The notes: generated by a model not told the origin, from the sequence alone. A stretch of 64,000 nt of DNA from Sphingosinicella microcystinivorans (GCF_003634215.1 NZ_RBWX01000008.1:62001-126000); one strand, 5' to 3'; positions 54,741 to 64,000 are shown, numbered from the stretch's first letter. Numbers and translations: made by a program.

Positions 54741-55189
54741 ATGAACCAATACCGACGGACCGCGTCAACCAATTCGTCCACGCCGCCTAGCACTGGAACG
54801 AGCACGTGGGTTCGGTTTCCAAAACCTTGATAAACGGTGTTAATACTGATATCCTCGCGCGCACGATCGAAACAAATAAGTATTTGATTAATAGGAAAAT
54901 ATAGACGTGGTACGAAACGTGGTATTTTGGTGAGTGACAACTAAATCGGCTGAATACATTCAGGGACTTAACCCTTCCATTCGGTCCCCACCCTCGAATT
55001 CGCCATCGACGTGCGTGAGAGCAGCCGTCTGTCGTGCCAAATCAAAATCACCGGGGCGCTGAACGGCCTGCTTGTGACCATTCCGAAAAGCCAAATATAA
55101 AATTGCACTTTAGGATACGTTTCGCTTCACACTTGGCTGTGTGTTGGTATGAACGAGCGGAATTGGGTCCGGATTGGGGGACGTTTGAG
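54741..55189. other. Gap between IS5 remnant and oxidase subunit gene
   Basis: About 450 bp, lower in GC than either side. Contains a short direct repeat ACGTGGTA (about 54906-54925). No gene or RNA recognised. Confidence 0.45.
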
Positions 55190-55330
55190 ATGGCGCAGAA
55201 CAGCACGTACACCGACAAGGCGATGAAGGATCACGCGAAAACCTACACGGGTTTTCTTGCGATGATGAAGTACGGCACGGGGTTCATCGTGCTCGTGCTG
55301 CTCGGCATGCTCCTCTTCCTCTACAATTAG
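55190..55330 (+). CDS. aa3-type cytochrome c oxidase subunit IV
   Basis: 46 residues: an acidic/polar start (TYTDKAMKDHAKTYTGFLAM) followed by one membrane helix (FIVLVLLGMLLFLY). This is the small COX4_pro_2-type subunit of alphaproteobacterial aa3 oxidases. It looks like a core gene, placed between an IS remnant and an integrase remnant on the opposite strand. Confidence 0.8.
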   Translation: MAQNSTYTDKAMKDHAKTYTGFLAMMKYGTGFIVLVLLGMLLFLYN

Positions 55331-55344
55331 TAGATCTGTGACGC

Positions 55345-55716
55345 AGAGCTTCGCGAGCGTGACGGCGAATAGCCCCTCGCGCTCGTTCTTGACGTACCAT
55401 TCTTCAGCAATGGCCCGGAACGTGTTGCTGGCCACAACCTCGGCACGCATCTGTTCAAGCTTGCGCTCCTCGGACGGGTCCAGCCCGGCCGCAAGGCAGC
55501 GACACGCTTCGTCTCGCTTCTCCCGCGCCTCGGCGAGGCCGAGCAAAGGCCATTCGCCGAACGAGAGCGCCTTCTGCCGCCCCCTGTGCGTGTAGTCCGT
55601 CGACTAGAGCCGCGTACCGCTCGGCTTTACGAGCAGATAGAGACCGTACCCGTCGCCAAGCCTGTACGCTCTCTCGCGGGTTTTCACGTGCGGATCGCCA
55701 GCACTGAGAGTCGCAT
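55345..55716 (-). pseudogene. Tyrosine integrase remnant (N-terminal part)
   Basis: From ATG 55716, behind a perfect GGAAGGAGG, the frame reads RLSVLAIRT and stops. Another frame then gives KTRERAYRLGDGYGLYLLVK, PSGTRL, an amber codon where family members have Trp, ALSFGEWPLLGLAEAREKRD, LAAGLDPSEERK and NTFRAIAEEWYVKNEREG. This is the DUF4102 arm-binding and core-binding part of a tRNA-targeting integrase. The catalytic domain is absent. It sits 160 bp from the 3' end of tRNA-Leu. Confidence 0.8.
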
Positions 55717-55875
55717 GGCACCTCCTTCCGGAGGGCAACTCGATACCACGAATAATGCCATGGTATCGTCGTCGTATCGGGTGAATTTGCCAGATTGCCT
55801 GCGGACAATATAGCAAAAATAGTTGATAAAATCCAGTCGCTTGGCGGACGAAAATGAACGTCCATCGACGGATTT

Positions 55876-55962
55876 TGGTGCCCAGGAAAGGACTCGAACC
55901 TTCACGCCGTTACCGGCACTAGCACCTGAAGCTAGCGCGTCTACCAATTCCGCCACCTGGGC
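55876..55962 (-). tRNA. tRNA-Leu (anticodon CAG)
   Basis: 87 nt including encoded CCA. Acceptor GCCCAGG pairs with CCTGGGC; the D arm contains GCGGAATTGGTAGACGC; the anticodon stem CTAGC/GCTAG encloses TTCAGGT (anticodon CAG); a long variable arm follows, and the T arm holds GGTTCGAGTCC. The 3' end faces the integrase remnant and the island, as at a typical integration site. Confidence 0.97.
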
Positions 55963-56081
55963 ACAGGGTCGGATACTCTCGCCTTCGCGAGGCGATGCGG
56001 GTTACGGTCCGTCCCCGTGCTTGTCAATGGGCCTCCGTATGGAATATGCGGCGCGGGAACGATTGAGTGGCCGGAAGGATA

Positions 56082-57020
56082 ATGGGTGTGGCGAAGCTGA
56101 TTACGATCTTCGGCGGTTCGGGCTTCGTGGGGCGCTATGTGGTGCAGGCGCTGGCGAAGACGGGCGCGCGGCTGCGGGTGGCGACGCGCGATCCGCACCT
56201 TGCCTTGCACGTGCGTCCGCTTGCGGCGCTCGGCCAGCTCGATTTCGTCCGCACGGACCTTGGGAACGCAGCCTCGCTTGCCCGCGCGGTTGAGGGCGCG
56301 GATGCGGTCGTCAATCTCATCGGCACGCTTTCCGATTCGCACGGCGGCTTCGAAGCGGTGCACGTGAAAGGCGCCGGCGCGATTGCGAAGGCAGCGGCGG
56401 ACGCGGGCGTTACCGCGCTGGTGCATGTCTCTGCGCTTGGCGCGGATGCGGAGAGCGAGTCCGGTTACGGCCGCAGCAAAGCGCTTGGAGAGGCCGCCGT
56501 GCGCGATGCCTTCCCGAAGGCGACAATCCTGCGTCCGTCGGTGATCTTCGGCCCTGAGGACGCCTTCCTGAACCGCTTTGCCGGAATGCTCGGCCTGCCC
56601 GTGGTGCCGGTTGTGGCGCCGAAGACGAAGTTCCAGCCGGTCTATGTCGTCGATGTGGCGCGCGCCATCGCGGCGGCTGTGTGTGAGCCCGCCCTGCATG
56701 CGGGCAAGACGGTTTCGCTCGGCGGGCCGGACGTGCTGACGATGCGCGCGCTTCTCGAATGGCTTGCCGAAACCACCGGTCGCAACCCGACGTTCGTGGA
56801 CGTGCCGGATGCCGCCGCGGGCCTGCTCGCGCGCCTTACCGGCTGGCTGCCCGGCGCGCCGCTCACCAGCGACCAGTGGACGATGCTGCAGAGCGACAAC
56901 GTGGTGCCTGAAGGCGCCCCCGGCCTCTCCGCGCTCGGCGTGGACGCGACGCCGATGGCGGCGGTTGCCCCCGGCTGGCTCGTGCGGTTTCGCCCGCACG
57001 GGCGTTTCAGCGTCGCCTGA
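56082..57020 (+). CDS. Complex I NDUFA9 subunit family protein (NAD(P)-binding)
   Basis: 312 residues from ATG 56082 behind GGAAGGA. ITIFGGSGFVGRYVVQALA (Rossmann motif), DAVVNLIGTL, YGRSKALGEAAVRDAFP and ILRPSVIFGPEDAFLNRF define the atypical SDR/NmrA-like family named after the mitochondrial complex I subunit. In bacteria it is probably an NAD(P)H-binding epimerase/reductase-like protein of unsettled role. High GC, core-like. Confidence 0.85.
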   Translation: MGVAKLITIFGGSGFVGRYVVQALAKTGARLRVATRDPHLALHVRPLAALGQLDFVRTDLGNAASLARAVEGADAVVNLIGTLSDSHGGFEAVHVKGAGAIAKAAADAGVTALVHVSALGADAESESGYGRSKALGEAAVRDAFPKATILRPSVIFGPEDAFLNRFAGMLGLPVVPVVAPKTKFQPVYVVDVARAIAAAVCEPALHAGKTVSLGGPDVLTMRALLEWLAETTGRNPTFVDVPDAAAGLLARLTGWLPGAPLTSDQWTMLQSDNVVPEGAPGLSALGVDATPMAAVAPGWLVRFRPHGRFSVA

Positions 57021-57023
57021 GTC

Positions 57024-57818
57024 CTAGAAGAACGCGAGCAGCACGACGCCCAGCGCCACGCGGTAAACGACGAACACCAGCATCGATCCGCGGCGCAGGA
57101 AGCGCATCAGGAACGCCATAGTCGCCACCGCCGCGAAGAAGGTGAGCACGCCCGCAATCAAGGCATCGCGCTGCATCCCGGCCGATGCATCGGCGAGGTC
57201 GAGCGCGGCGAGCAGCCCCGCCCCGGCGATCGCGGGCATCGAAAGCAGGAACGAGAACCGCGCCGCTTCGGGCCGCGCATAGCCGAGGAGGCGCGCCATC
57301 GTCATGGTGACACCGGAGCGGCTGGTGCCCGGAATGAGCGCGAGCGCCTGCGCGAGGCCGACCAGCACCGCGTCCTTCAGCGTCAGGTCTTCATAGGCCT
57401 TCACCTGCTTGCCCCAGCGGTCCGCCGCCCACAACAGCAGGCCGTAGACGATGAGATTGATCGCCACGAGGTGCGTGGAACGAAAGCCTTCAAGATAGCC
57501 GCCGCTCTTCAGAAAGAAGCCGACCGCCACCGCCGGGATCGTGCCGATCACGATCCACCAGAAGAGTTTCCGCTCCGCCGGTGCCTGCCCGATGCCGACG
57601 TTGGAGAGTCCGCCGCGCACCAGCCCCAGCGCATCGCGCCAGAAGTAAACGATGATCGCGGCGAGCGTACCGACATGCACCGCAACGTCGATCATCGGCC
57701 CCTGGTCCGGGAAATCGGTGAGCTTGGGGATGAGAATCAAATGCCCGGACGACGAGATGGGCAGGAATTCGGTAACGCCCTGAACGATGGCGATGATGAG
57801 CAGTTGCAGAAACGACAT
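57024..57818 (-). CDS. uppP: Undecaprenyl-diphosphatase
   Basis: 264 residues with about eight membrane helices. AIVQGVTEFLPISSSGHLIL and LIPGTSRSGVTMTMARLLG are the two catalytic signatures of the BacA/UppP family. It dephosphorylates undecaprenyl pyrophosphate at the periplasmic face, recycling the carrier for cell-wall synthesis. Convergent with the NDUFA9-like gene, 3 bp apart. Confidence 0.95.
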   Translation of the reverse strand: MSFLQLLIIAIVQGVTEFLPISSSGHLILIPKLTDFPDQGPMIDVAVHVGTLAAIIVYFWRDALGLVRGGLSNVGIGQAPAERKLFWWIVIGTIPAVAVGFFLKSGGYLEGFRSTHLVAINLIVYGLLLWAADRWGKQVKAYEDLTLKDAVLVGLAQALALIPGTSRSGVTMTMARLLGYARPEAARFSFLLSMPAIAGAGLLAALDLADASAGMQRDALIAGVLTFFAAVATMAFLMRFLRRGSMLVFVVYRVALGVVLLAFF

Positions 57819-58050
57819 GGGCTCTCCGGCGACAAGGTCGCGGGGTGGATAGCACAGCCGATTCGCGCCGTCCCCACATGAGTTAGGGCCGATACGGTCA
57901 TTTTAAAACCACCAAAATCCGCCTATACAGCACACTGAGGACATTTTCACCTTTATTTATGTCAATACTACTTACCCATATGTCGAAAATTGCGTGACAA
58001 GCGCCGTTTGCGACCGTAAAAGCCGCGCCGGAACCGCAAGGGGAAATCGG

Positions 58051-59505
58051 GTGGCCGAAAAGGATATGCTGAAGTTCGTCGGGCTCGCGCAGGCGTTCCC
58101 GGAAAAGCGCTCCGCAGCCGAGCGCGACGACGACTTCCTCGAAATCAACCGCACCTACATCCTTGCCAAGGCCGAGGAGCAGGCTTCGCGCTGCTCTCAG
58201 TGCGGCGTGCCCTTCTGTCAGGTCCACTGCCCGCTCCACAACAACATCCCGGACTGGCTTCGCCTCACCGCGGAAGGCCGGCTTCAGGAAGCGTACGAGC
58301 TTTCCGAAGCCACCTCGACCATGCCCGAAGTGTGCGGCCGCATCTGCCCGCAGGATCGCCTGTGCGAGGGCAATTGCGTGATCGAGCAGTCGGGCCACGG
58401 CGCCGTCACCATCGGCTCGGTTGAAAAGTTCATCACGGACACCGCGTGGAAGGAAGGCTGGGTCCGCCCGCTGCGTCCGCTCAGCGACCGTTCGGGCCAA
58501 TCCGTCGGCATCATCGGCGCAGGGCCTGCGGGCGTCACTGCCGCCGAATATCTGCGCCGCCGCGGCTACACGGTGCACGTCTACGATCGCCACGATCGCG
58601 GCGGCGGGCTCCTCACCTACGGCATCCCCGGCTTCAAGCTGGAAAAGGAAGTCGTGATGCGCCGCCTCGCGCGGCTCGAAGAAGGCGGCATCGTCTTCCA
58701 CTACAATTTCGAGGTCGGCCGCGACATGACGCTCGCCGCGCTCCGCGCGAAGCACGATGCGCTGCTCGTCGCCACCGGCGTCTACAAGGCGCGCGACATC
58801 AAGGCGCCCGGCGTCGGCGCGGGCGGCGTCATCCCCGCGCTCGATTATCTGATCGCGTCGAACCGCAAGAGCTTCGGCGACAGCGTGCCCGCCTTCGAAA
58901 GCGGCGCGCTGAACGCGGAAGGCAAGCACGTCGTCGTCATCGGCGGCGGCGACACGGCGATGGACTGCGTACGCACCGCCGTCCGCCAGGGCGCGGCTTC
59001 GGTGAAGTGCCTCTACCGGCGGGACCGCGCCAACATGCCGGGCTCGCAGCGCGAGGTCGCGAACGCTGAAGAAGAAGGCGTCGAGTTCGTCTGGCTCTCG
59101 GCGCCGCAGGCGTTCGACGACAAGGGCGGCGCGGTCGCGGGCGTGCGTGCGCAGCAGATGCGCCTCGGCGCGCCGGATGGCTCGGGCCGCCGCGCCCCAG
59201 AAGTGATCGAAGGCGGCGATTTCCGTGTCGAGGCCGATCTCGTCATCAAGGCGCTCGGCTTCGATCCCGAAGACCTTCCCCAGATGTTCGGCGCGCCTGA
59301 TCTCACCGTCACGCGCTGGGGCACGCTGCGCACCGACCACAAGACGATGATGACGAGCGTGGACGGCGTGTTCGCCGCCGGAGACATCGTGCGCGGCGCC
59401 AGCCTCGTCGTCTGGGCGATCCGCGACGGTCGCGACGTCGCGAAGACGATGCACACGTATCTCGCCGCGCGCGCGGGCGCATCCGCCAAGAAAGCCGCCG
59501 CATGA
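58051..59505 (+). CDS. gltD: Glutamate synthase, NADPH-dependent small subunit
   Basis: 484 residues from GTG 58051 (ATG 58066 is an alternative). N-terminal cysteine clusters CSQCGVPFCQVHCPL and CGRICPQDRLCEGNC bind Fe-S. VGIIGAGPAGVTAAEYLRR binds FAD, VVVIGGGDTAMDCVRTAVRQ binds NADPH, and GVFAAGDIVRGASLVVWAI closes. It passes electrons from NADPH to GltB for conversion of glutamine and 2-oxoglutarate to two glutamates. Overlaps the next gene by 4 nt, forming gltD-DUF2059-gltB. Confidence 0.96.
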   Translation: MAEKDMLKFVGLAQAFPEKRSAAERDDDFLEINRTYILAKAEEQASRCSQCGVPFCQVHCPLHNNIPDWLRLTAEGRLQEAYELSEATSTMPEVCGRICPQDRLCEGNCVIEQSGHGAVTIGSVEKFITDTAWKEGWVRPLRPLSDRSGQSVGIIGAGPAGVTAAEYLRRRGYTVHVYDRHDRGGGLLTYGIPGFKLEKEVVMRRLARLEEGGIVFHYNFEVGRDMTLAALRAKHDALLVATGVYKARDIKAPGVGAGGVIPALDYLIASNRKSFGDSVPAFESGALNAEGKHVVVIGGGDTAMDCVRTAVRQGAASVKCLYRRDRANMPGSQREVANAEEEGVEFVWLSAPQAFDDKGGAVAGVRAQQMRLGAPDGSGRRAPEVIEGGDFRVEADLVIKALGFDPEDLPQMFGAPDLTVTRWGTLRTDHKTMMTSVDGVFAAGDIVRGASLVVWAIRDGRDVAKTMHTYLAARAGASAKKAAA

Positions 59506-60035
59506 AGACGCGCCTCTTCGCACTCGCGACGGCGTTGATGCTCGCCGCGCCCCCTGCCCACGCGGCAGAGCCCGACCGCGCGGCACAGCTCGTCACGCTG
59601 ATGGGTGTGGAGGCCAAACTCGACGAGGTTTTCAGTACGCTCGCGCCGATGTTCGGCACGCAGGTCGTCGCGCAGCTCGAGACCGACCAGGGCACCAGCG
59701 GCACCGTTCGCAATCTCATCGAAAACGGGCGCGGCGGACGGGATCGACTGCAGAAGATATTGTCCGAGGAATTCCTCGCCGAACTGCGCAAGACCTATCC
59801 CGCGATGATCGCCGATTTCACATCCGCCTATCGGAACGCGCTGTCGCCCGGCGAACTCGACGCCGCAATCACCTTCCTGAAAAGCCCGGCGGGACAGAAA
59901 TTCGTCGCCGCCGAGAAACAGACTCAAGCGAGCATGAAAGCCATCGGCGAACGCGCCGGAATGACTGCTGGAATGGCAGCAGTCTCGAACGGATTTGCCC
60001 GCGCGCAGCGCGAAATGCTGGATGAAATGAAATGA
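59502..60035 (+). CDS. DUF2059 domain-containing secreted protein
   Basis: 177 residues with a signal peptide (KTRLFALATALMLAAPPAHA). LGPA-like helical repeats and SPGELDAAITFLKSPAGQKF are characteristic of DUF2059. Its function is unknown. Lying between gltD and gltB with 4-nt overlaps on both sides is notable and implies co-translation with glutamate synthase. Confidence 0.85.
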   Translation: MKTRLFALATALMLAAPPAHAAEPDRAAQLVTLMGVEAKLDEVFSTLAPMFGTQVVAQLETDQGTSGTVRNLIENGRGGRDRLQKILSEEFLAELRKTYPAMIADFTSAYRNALSPGELDAAITFLKSPAGQKFVAAEKQTQASMKAIGERAGMTAGMAAVSNGFARAQREMLDEMK

Positions 60036-63000
60036 CCAACTCCGCCGAACGTGAACGCATCGCCCGCGAGGGTATGTATCGCCCGGATATGGAATCCGAT
60101 GCCTGCGGCGTCGGGCTCATCGCGGCGACCGATGGCAAGCCGTCGCGGCGCGTCGTGGCGCTTGGCATTGATGCGCTGAAGGCGGTCTGGCATCGCGGCG
60201 CTGTGGATGCGGACGGCAAGACCGGTGACGGCGCGGGCATCCATGTCGAGCTGCCCATCGCCTTCTTCTCGAAGCACATCGAGCATGCGGGCCACAGGCA
60301 CCGGATCGATCGCCTGCTCGCCGTGGGGCAGGTGTTCCTGCCGCGCACCAACCTTGCCGAGCAGGAAACCTGCCGCAGCATCGTGGAATCCGAAATCATC
60401 GATTTCGGTTACGAGATCTATGGCTGGCGGCAGGTGCCCGTCGACACGTCGGTGATCGGCGACAAGGCGAAACTGACGCGTCCCGAGATCGAGCAGATCA
60501 TGATCAAGGGTCCGCAGCCCGGCGAGCATTATGAAAATCAGGATGCGTTCGAAAAGGATCTGTATCTGATCCGCCGCCGCATCGAAAAGAAGATCATCGA
60601 AGCGCAGATCCGCGATTTCTACATCTGCTCGCTGTCATCGCGCTCGATCATCTACAAGGGGCTGTTCCTCGCGGAAGCGCTCTCCGTCTTCTATCCCGAT
60701 CTGCAGGACGAAAAGTTCGTCAGCCGCTTCGCGATCTATCACCAGCGCTATTCGACGAACACGTTCCCCACCTGGTGGCTCGCGCAGCCGTTCCGCTGCC
60801 TTGCGCACAACGGTGAGATCAACACGGTTCGCGGCAACAAGAACCTGATGAAGAGCCACGAGATCAAGATGGCCGCGCAGGCGTTCGGCGATCTGTCGGG
60901 CGACATCAAACCGGTGATCCCGGCAGGCGCATCAGACACTGCCGCGCTCGACGCGACGTTCGAGGTGATGGTGCGTTCGGGTCGCGACGCGCCGACAGCG
61001 AAGTTGATGCTGGTGCCGGAGGCCTGGAACAAGGATACCACGCTCGCGCAGGCGCACCGCGACATGTACGCCTTCTTCGCAAGCGTGATGGAGCCGTGGG
61101 ACGGCCCCGCCGCGCTCGCCATGACGGATGGGCGCTGGGTCGCCGCCGCCGTCGATCGCAACGCGCTGCGTCCGATGCGTTTCACGCGCACCAGCGACAA
61201 TCTGCTGATCGTCGGATCGGAGACCGGCATGGTCGTGGTGCCCGAGGCGACCGTGGTCGAGAAGGGCCGGCTCGGGCCGGGCCAGATGATCGCCGTCGAT
61301 CTCGATGAGGCGCGCTACTACGACGACAAGGGGATCAAGGACCGCATCGCGGGCGAGGCGGATTACGCTGCGCTGGTGAAGGGCTTCCGCGACTTCGCCG
61401 ATGTGCCGGGCGCGGACGCGCCGGAGCCGGGGCAGACGCTCGATGCCGACGAGCTTCGTCGCCGCCAGGTCGCGGCAGGCCTCACCATGGAAGACATGGA
61501 GCTCATCCTCGCCCCCATGGTGGAGGATGCGAAGGAAGCCATCGGCTCGATGGGCGACGACACTCCGCTCGCCGTCATTTCCGAAAACCCGCGCTGCCTG
61601 TCGCATTTCTTCCGGCAGAATTTCAGTCAGGTCACGAACCCGCCGATCGACTCGCTTCGCGAGACGCGCGTGATGAGCCTGAAGACGCGCTTCTCGAACT
61701 ATGCGAACATCCTCGACAAGGATGCAAAGCAGCAGGGCGTGATGGTGATGGAATCGCCCGTGCTTTCGAACCGGGATTGGGCGCGACTCCTCGCGCACTT
61801 CGGCGACCAAGCGGCGATCATCGATTGCACGTACGACGTAACGGGCGGCGCCACCGCGCTCCGCGAAGCGATTGCGCGCGTACGCGCAGAGGCCGAACAT
61901 CTCGTGCGGTCCGGCAAGAGCCAGCTTTTCCTGACCGACGAGAATGTTTCGAAGACCCGCACCGGGATCACCATGATCCTCGCGGCGGCGGGCGTGCACA
62001 CGCATCTCGTCCGCAAGGGCCTGCGTTCGTTCGCCAGCATCAACGTGCGCTCCGCCGAGTGCATGGACACGCATTATTTCGCGGTGCTCATCGGCGTCGG
62101 CGCCACCACGGTGAACGCGTGGCTCGCGCAGGAATCGATCGCGGCGCGCCATGCCAAGGGCCTGTTCGGCGATCTGGACCTCACCACGTGCGTGAACCGG
62201 TTCCGCAAGGCGATCGAGGATGGTCTTCTGAAGATCATGGGCAAGATGGGCATCAGCGTCATCTCGTCCTATCGCGGCGGCTATAATTTCGAAGCCGTCG
62301 GCCTGTCGCGCGCGCTCGTCGCCGATTTCTTCCCCGGTATGCCCGCGAAGATCTCGGGCGAGGGTTTCTCGTCGCTGCATGTGAGCGCGGGCGATCGGCA
62401 CGCGCTTGCATACGACGAAGAGGTGACCGCGCTTCCCGTCGGCGGTCTCTATCGCTACCGCGCGAACGGCGAGCCGCACGCCTATCAGGCGAACCTCATC
62501 CACCTGCTGCAGCAGGCGGTCGCCAGCGACTCCTATTCCACCTATCTGCAGTTCAGCCGCGGCGTGCGCGATCTGCCGCCGATCTATCTGCGCGATCTGC
62601 TGGAATTCAATCACGTCAATCCGCCGGTGCCGGTGGAAGAGGTGCAGTCGATCGCCGAGATCCGGAAGCGCTTCGTCACGCCCGGCATGTCCTTGGGTGC
62701 GCTCTCGCCGGAGGCGCACGAGACGCTGTCGATCGCGATGAACCGCATCGGCGCCAAGGCGGTTTCGGGCGAAGGCGGCGAGGATCGCTCGCGCTACAAA
62801 CCCTATCCCAACGGCGACAATGCGAACTCGGTCATCAAGCAGATTGCGTCCGGCCGTTTCGGTGTCACCGCCGAATATCTGAACGCCTGCGAAGAGATCG
62901 AGATCAAGGTCGCGCAGGGTGCCAAGCCCGGCGAGGGCGGGCAGCTCCCCGGCTTCAAGGTCACAGAGATGATCGCGCGCCTCCGGCACTCGACGCCCGG

Positions 63001-64000
63001 CGTCATGCTCATCTCCCCCCCGCCGCACCACGACATCTACTCGATCGAGGATCTCGCGCAGCTCATCTACGACCTGAAGCAGATCAACCCCGATGCGCGC
63101 GTCTGCGTGAAGCTCGTCTCCGAAGCGGGCATCGGCACGATCGCGGCGGGCGTCGCGAAGGCACACGCGGACGTGATCCTCGTCTCGGGCAACGTCGGGG
63201 GCACCGGCGCGTCTCCGCAGACCTCGATCAAATACGCGGGCACGCCGTGGGAAATGGGCCTTACAGAGGTCAATCAGGTGCTGACGCTCAACAGCTTGCG
63301 AGGCCGCGTGAAGCTCCGCACCGACGGCGGCCTCAAGACCGGCCGCGACGTCGTCATCGCCGCCATCCTCGGCGCCGAGGAGTTCGGCATCGGCACTTTG
63401 AGCCTCGTCGCGATGGGCTGCATCATGGTGCGCCAGTGCCATTCGAACACCTGCCCCGTCGGCGTCTGCACGCAGGATGACAAGCTGCGGCAGAAATTCG
63501 CCGGAAGCCCCGAGAAGGTCATCAACCTGATGAGCTTCATCGCCGAGGAGGTCCGCGACATCCTCGCCGGCCTCGGCTTCCGCAGCCTCGACGAGGTCGT
63601 CGGCCGCACCGAGCTGCTCCGCCAGGTCAGCCGCGGCGCCGAGCATCTCGACGACCTCGATCTCAACCCCATTCTCGCCAAGGTGGATGCGCCCGACAGC
63701 GAGCGCCGCTTCAACCTGAAGACGCGCCGCAACGAGGTGCCCGACAGCCTCGACGCGCAGATGCTCGTCGATGCGAAGGCCGTGTTCGATCGCGGCGAGA
63801 AGATGCAGCTGACCTACAGCGTGCGAAACACGCACCGTGCCGTCGGCACGCGCTTCTCCTCGGCGATCACGCGGAAATACGGCATGAACGGCCTCGCGCC
63901 CGGCCACGTCCACGTCCGCCTGCGCGGCGCGGCGGGCCAGTCGCTCGGCGCGTTCGCGGTGCAGGGCCTGAAGCTCGAAGTGTTCGGCGACGCGAACGAC
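60032..64000 (+). CDS. gltB: Glutamate synthase large subunit (runs off right edge)
   Basis: 1323 codons are present. After a short leader, DACGVGLIAA holds the nucleophile cysteine of the class II amidotransferase domain. The central domain follows, then the FMN/synthase domain with MSLGALSPEAHETLSIAMNR, GEGGEDRSRY, KPGEGGQLPG and VSGNVGGTGASPQTSIKYAG. The 3Fe-4S cysteines are CIMVRQCHSNTCPVGVCTQ. The GXGXG beta-helix domain is just starting at the edge. Catalyses glutamine-dependent glutamate formation with GltD. Confidence 0.96.
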   Translation, partial: MTNSAERERIAREGMYRPDMESDACGVGLIAATDGKPSRRVVALGIDALKAVWHRGAVDADGKTGDGAGIHVELPIAFFSKHIEHAGHRHRIDRLLAVGQVFLPRTNLAEQETCRSIVESEIIDFGYEIYGWRQVPVDTSVIGDKAKLTRPEIEQIMIKGPQPGEHYENQDAFEKDLYLIRRRIEKKIIEAQIRDFYICSLSSRSIIYKGLFLAEALSVFYPDLQDEKFVSRFAIYHQRYSTNTFPTWWLAQPFRCLAHNGEINTVRGNKNLMKSHEIKMAAQAFGDLSGDIKPVIPAGASDTAALDATFEVMVRSGRDAPTAKLMLVPEAWNKDTTLAQAHRDMYAFFASVMEPWDGPAALAMTDGRWVAAAVDRNALRPMRFTRTSDNLLIVGSETGMVVVPEATVVEKGRLGPGQMIAVDLDEARYYDDKGIKDRIAGEADYAALVKGFRDFADVPGADAPEPGQTLDADELRRRQVAAGLTMEDMELILAPMVEDAKEAIGSMGDDTPLAVISENPRCLSHFFRQNFSQVTNPPIDSLRETRVMSLKTRFSNYANILDKDAKQQGVMVMESPVLSNRDWARLLAHFGDQAAIIDCTYDVTGGATALREAIARVRAEAEHLVRSGKSQLFLTDENVSKTRTGITMILAAAGVHTHLVRKGLRSFASINVRSAECMDTHYFAVLIGVGATTVNAWLAQESIAARHAKGLFGDLDLTTCVNRFRKAIEDGLLKIMGKMGISVISSYRGGYNFEAVGLSRALVADFFPGMPAKISGEGFSSLHVSAGDRHALAYDEEVTALPVGGLYRYRANGEPHAYQANLIHLLQQAVASDSYSTYLQFSRGVRDLPPIYLRDLLEFNHVNPPVPVEEVQSIAEIRKRFVTPGMSLGALSPEAHETLSIAMNRIGAKAVSGEGGEDRSRYKPYPNGDNANSVIKQIASGRFGVTAEYLNACEEIEIKVAQGAKPGEGGQLPGFKVTEMIARLRHSTPGVMLISPPPHHDIYSIEDLAQLIYDLKQINPDARVCVKLVSEAGIGTIAAGVAKAHADVILVSGNVGGTGASPQTSIKYAGTPWEMGLTEVNQVLTLNSLRGRVKLRTDGGLKTGRDVVIAAILGAEEFGIGTLSLVAMGCIMVRQCHSNTCPVGVCTQDDKLRQKFAGSPEKVINLMSFIAEEVRDILAGLGFRSLDEVVGRTELLRQVSRGAEHLDDLDLNPILAKVDAPDSERRFNLKTRRNEVPDSLDAQMLVDAKAVFDRGEKMQLTYSVRNTHRAVGTRFSSAITRKYGMNGLAPGHVHVRLRGAAGQSLGAFAVQGLKLEVFGDAND

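Noticed and set aside
57898..59586. Open frame of 562 codons on the minus strand
   Set aside because: Antisense to gltD; arginine/alanine/histidine-rich low-information translation.
60932..63913. Open frame of 993 codons on the minus strand
   Set aside because: It lies wholly antisense to gltB, which has full family motifs. Long antisense frames are expected in high-GC coding DNA.
1..64000. CRISPR array
   Set aside because: No regularly spaced direct repeats of suitable length seen anywhere.

Overview
The window comes from an alphaproteobacterium, almost certainly a microcystin-degrading sphingomonad. The evidence is an intact mlrC-mlrA-mlrD-mlrB cluster, three TonB-dependent receptors, and a GC-rich core segment at the right end (tRNA-Leu(CAG), NDUFA9-like NAD(P)-binding protein, uppP, gltD, DUF2059 gene, gltB). 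Codons are visibly more GC-rich to the right of about 55.9 kb than to the left. This fits a core chromosome joined to acquired DNA, with an integrase remnant beside the tRNA gene.

Layout. 1-7.8 kb is a catabolic block of unknown substrate: the N-terminal 531 codons of a self-sufficient-type reductive dehalogenase homologue (runs off the left edge), an SDR, two EthD-like proteins, an ACT-domain protein, a prolyl iminopeptidase, a uroporphyrinogen decarboxylase-like protein and a KSTD/fumarate-reductase-type flavoprotein. 7.8-11.8 kb is debris: a transposase scrap, a Fic remnant, an AbiEii-like pair whose nucleotidyltransferase is frameshifted, and a broken 3' end of paaZ. 11.8-47.2 kb is the main island, with a closely related TetR-family gene at each end. 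47.4-54.0 kb is a second, LysR-linked block (two acyl-CoA synthetases, a TonB receptor). 54.1-55.7 kb holds an IS5-type remnant, a small cytochrome oxidase subunit IV gene and an integrase remnant. 55.9-64 kb is core.

How the main island may work (inference). Two related TonB receptors could import the roughly 1-kDa cyclic toxin. MlrA linearises it, and MlrB and MlrC cut it down to Adda. The flanking genes match the unusual bonds and residues of microcystin: a dehydropeptidase-type M19 dipeptidase, a D-aminoacylase-type amidohydrolase, a P1-family (DmpA/BapA-like) peptidase, a PuuD-like gamma-glutamyl hydrolase, a class III aminotransferase and a D-amino-acid dehydrogenase-like flavoprotein. 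A second set suits beta-oxidation of the methyl-branched, methoxylated Adda chain to phenylacetyl-CoA: CoA ligases, two acyl-CoA dehydrogenases, SDR, two crotonases, an SCP-x-type thiolase, a MaoC pair and an alpha-methylacyl-CoA racemase.

Seven near-palindromic 22-bp sites (half-site ATTGACCGACC and its complement) lie upstream of the genes of both sets, including mlrC/mlrA and mlrB. Most place a TTGACC-like -35 inside the site, so one TetR-type regulon probably controls the whole island. This is the most interesting feature of the window.
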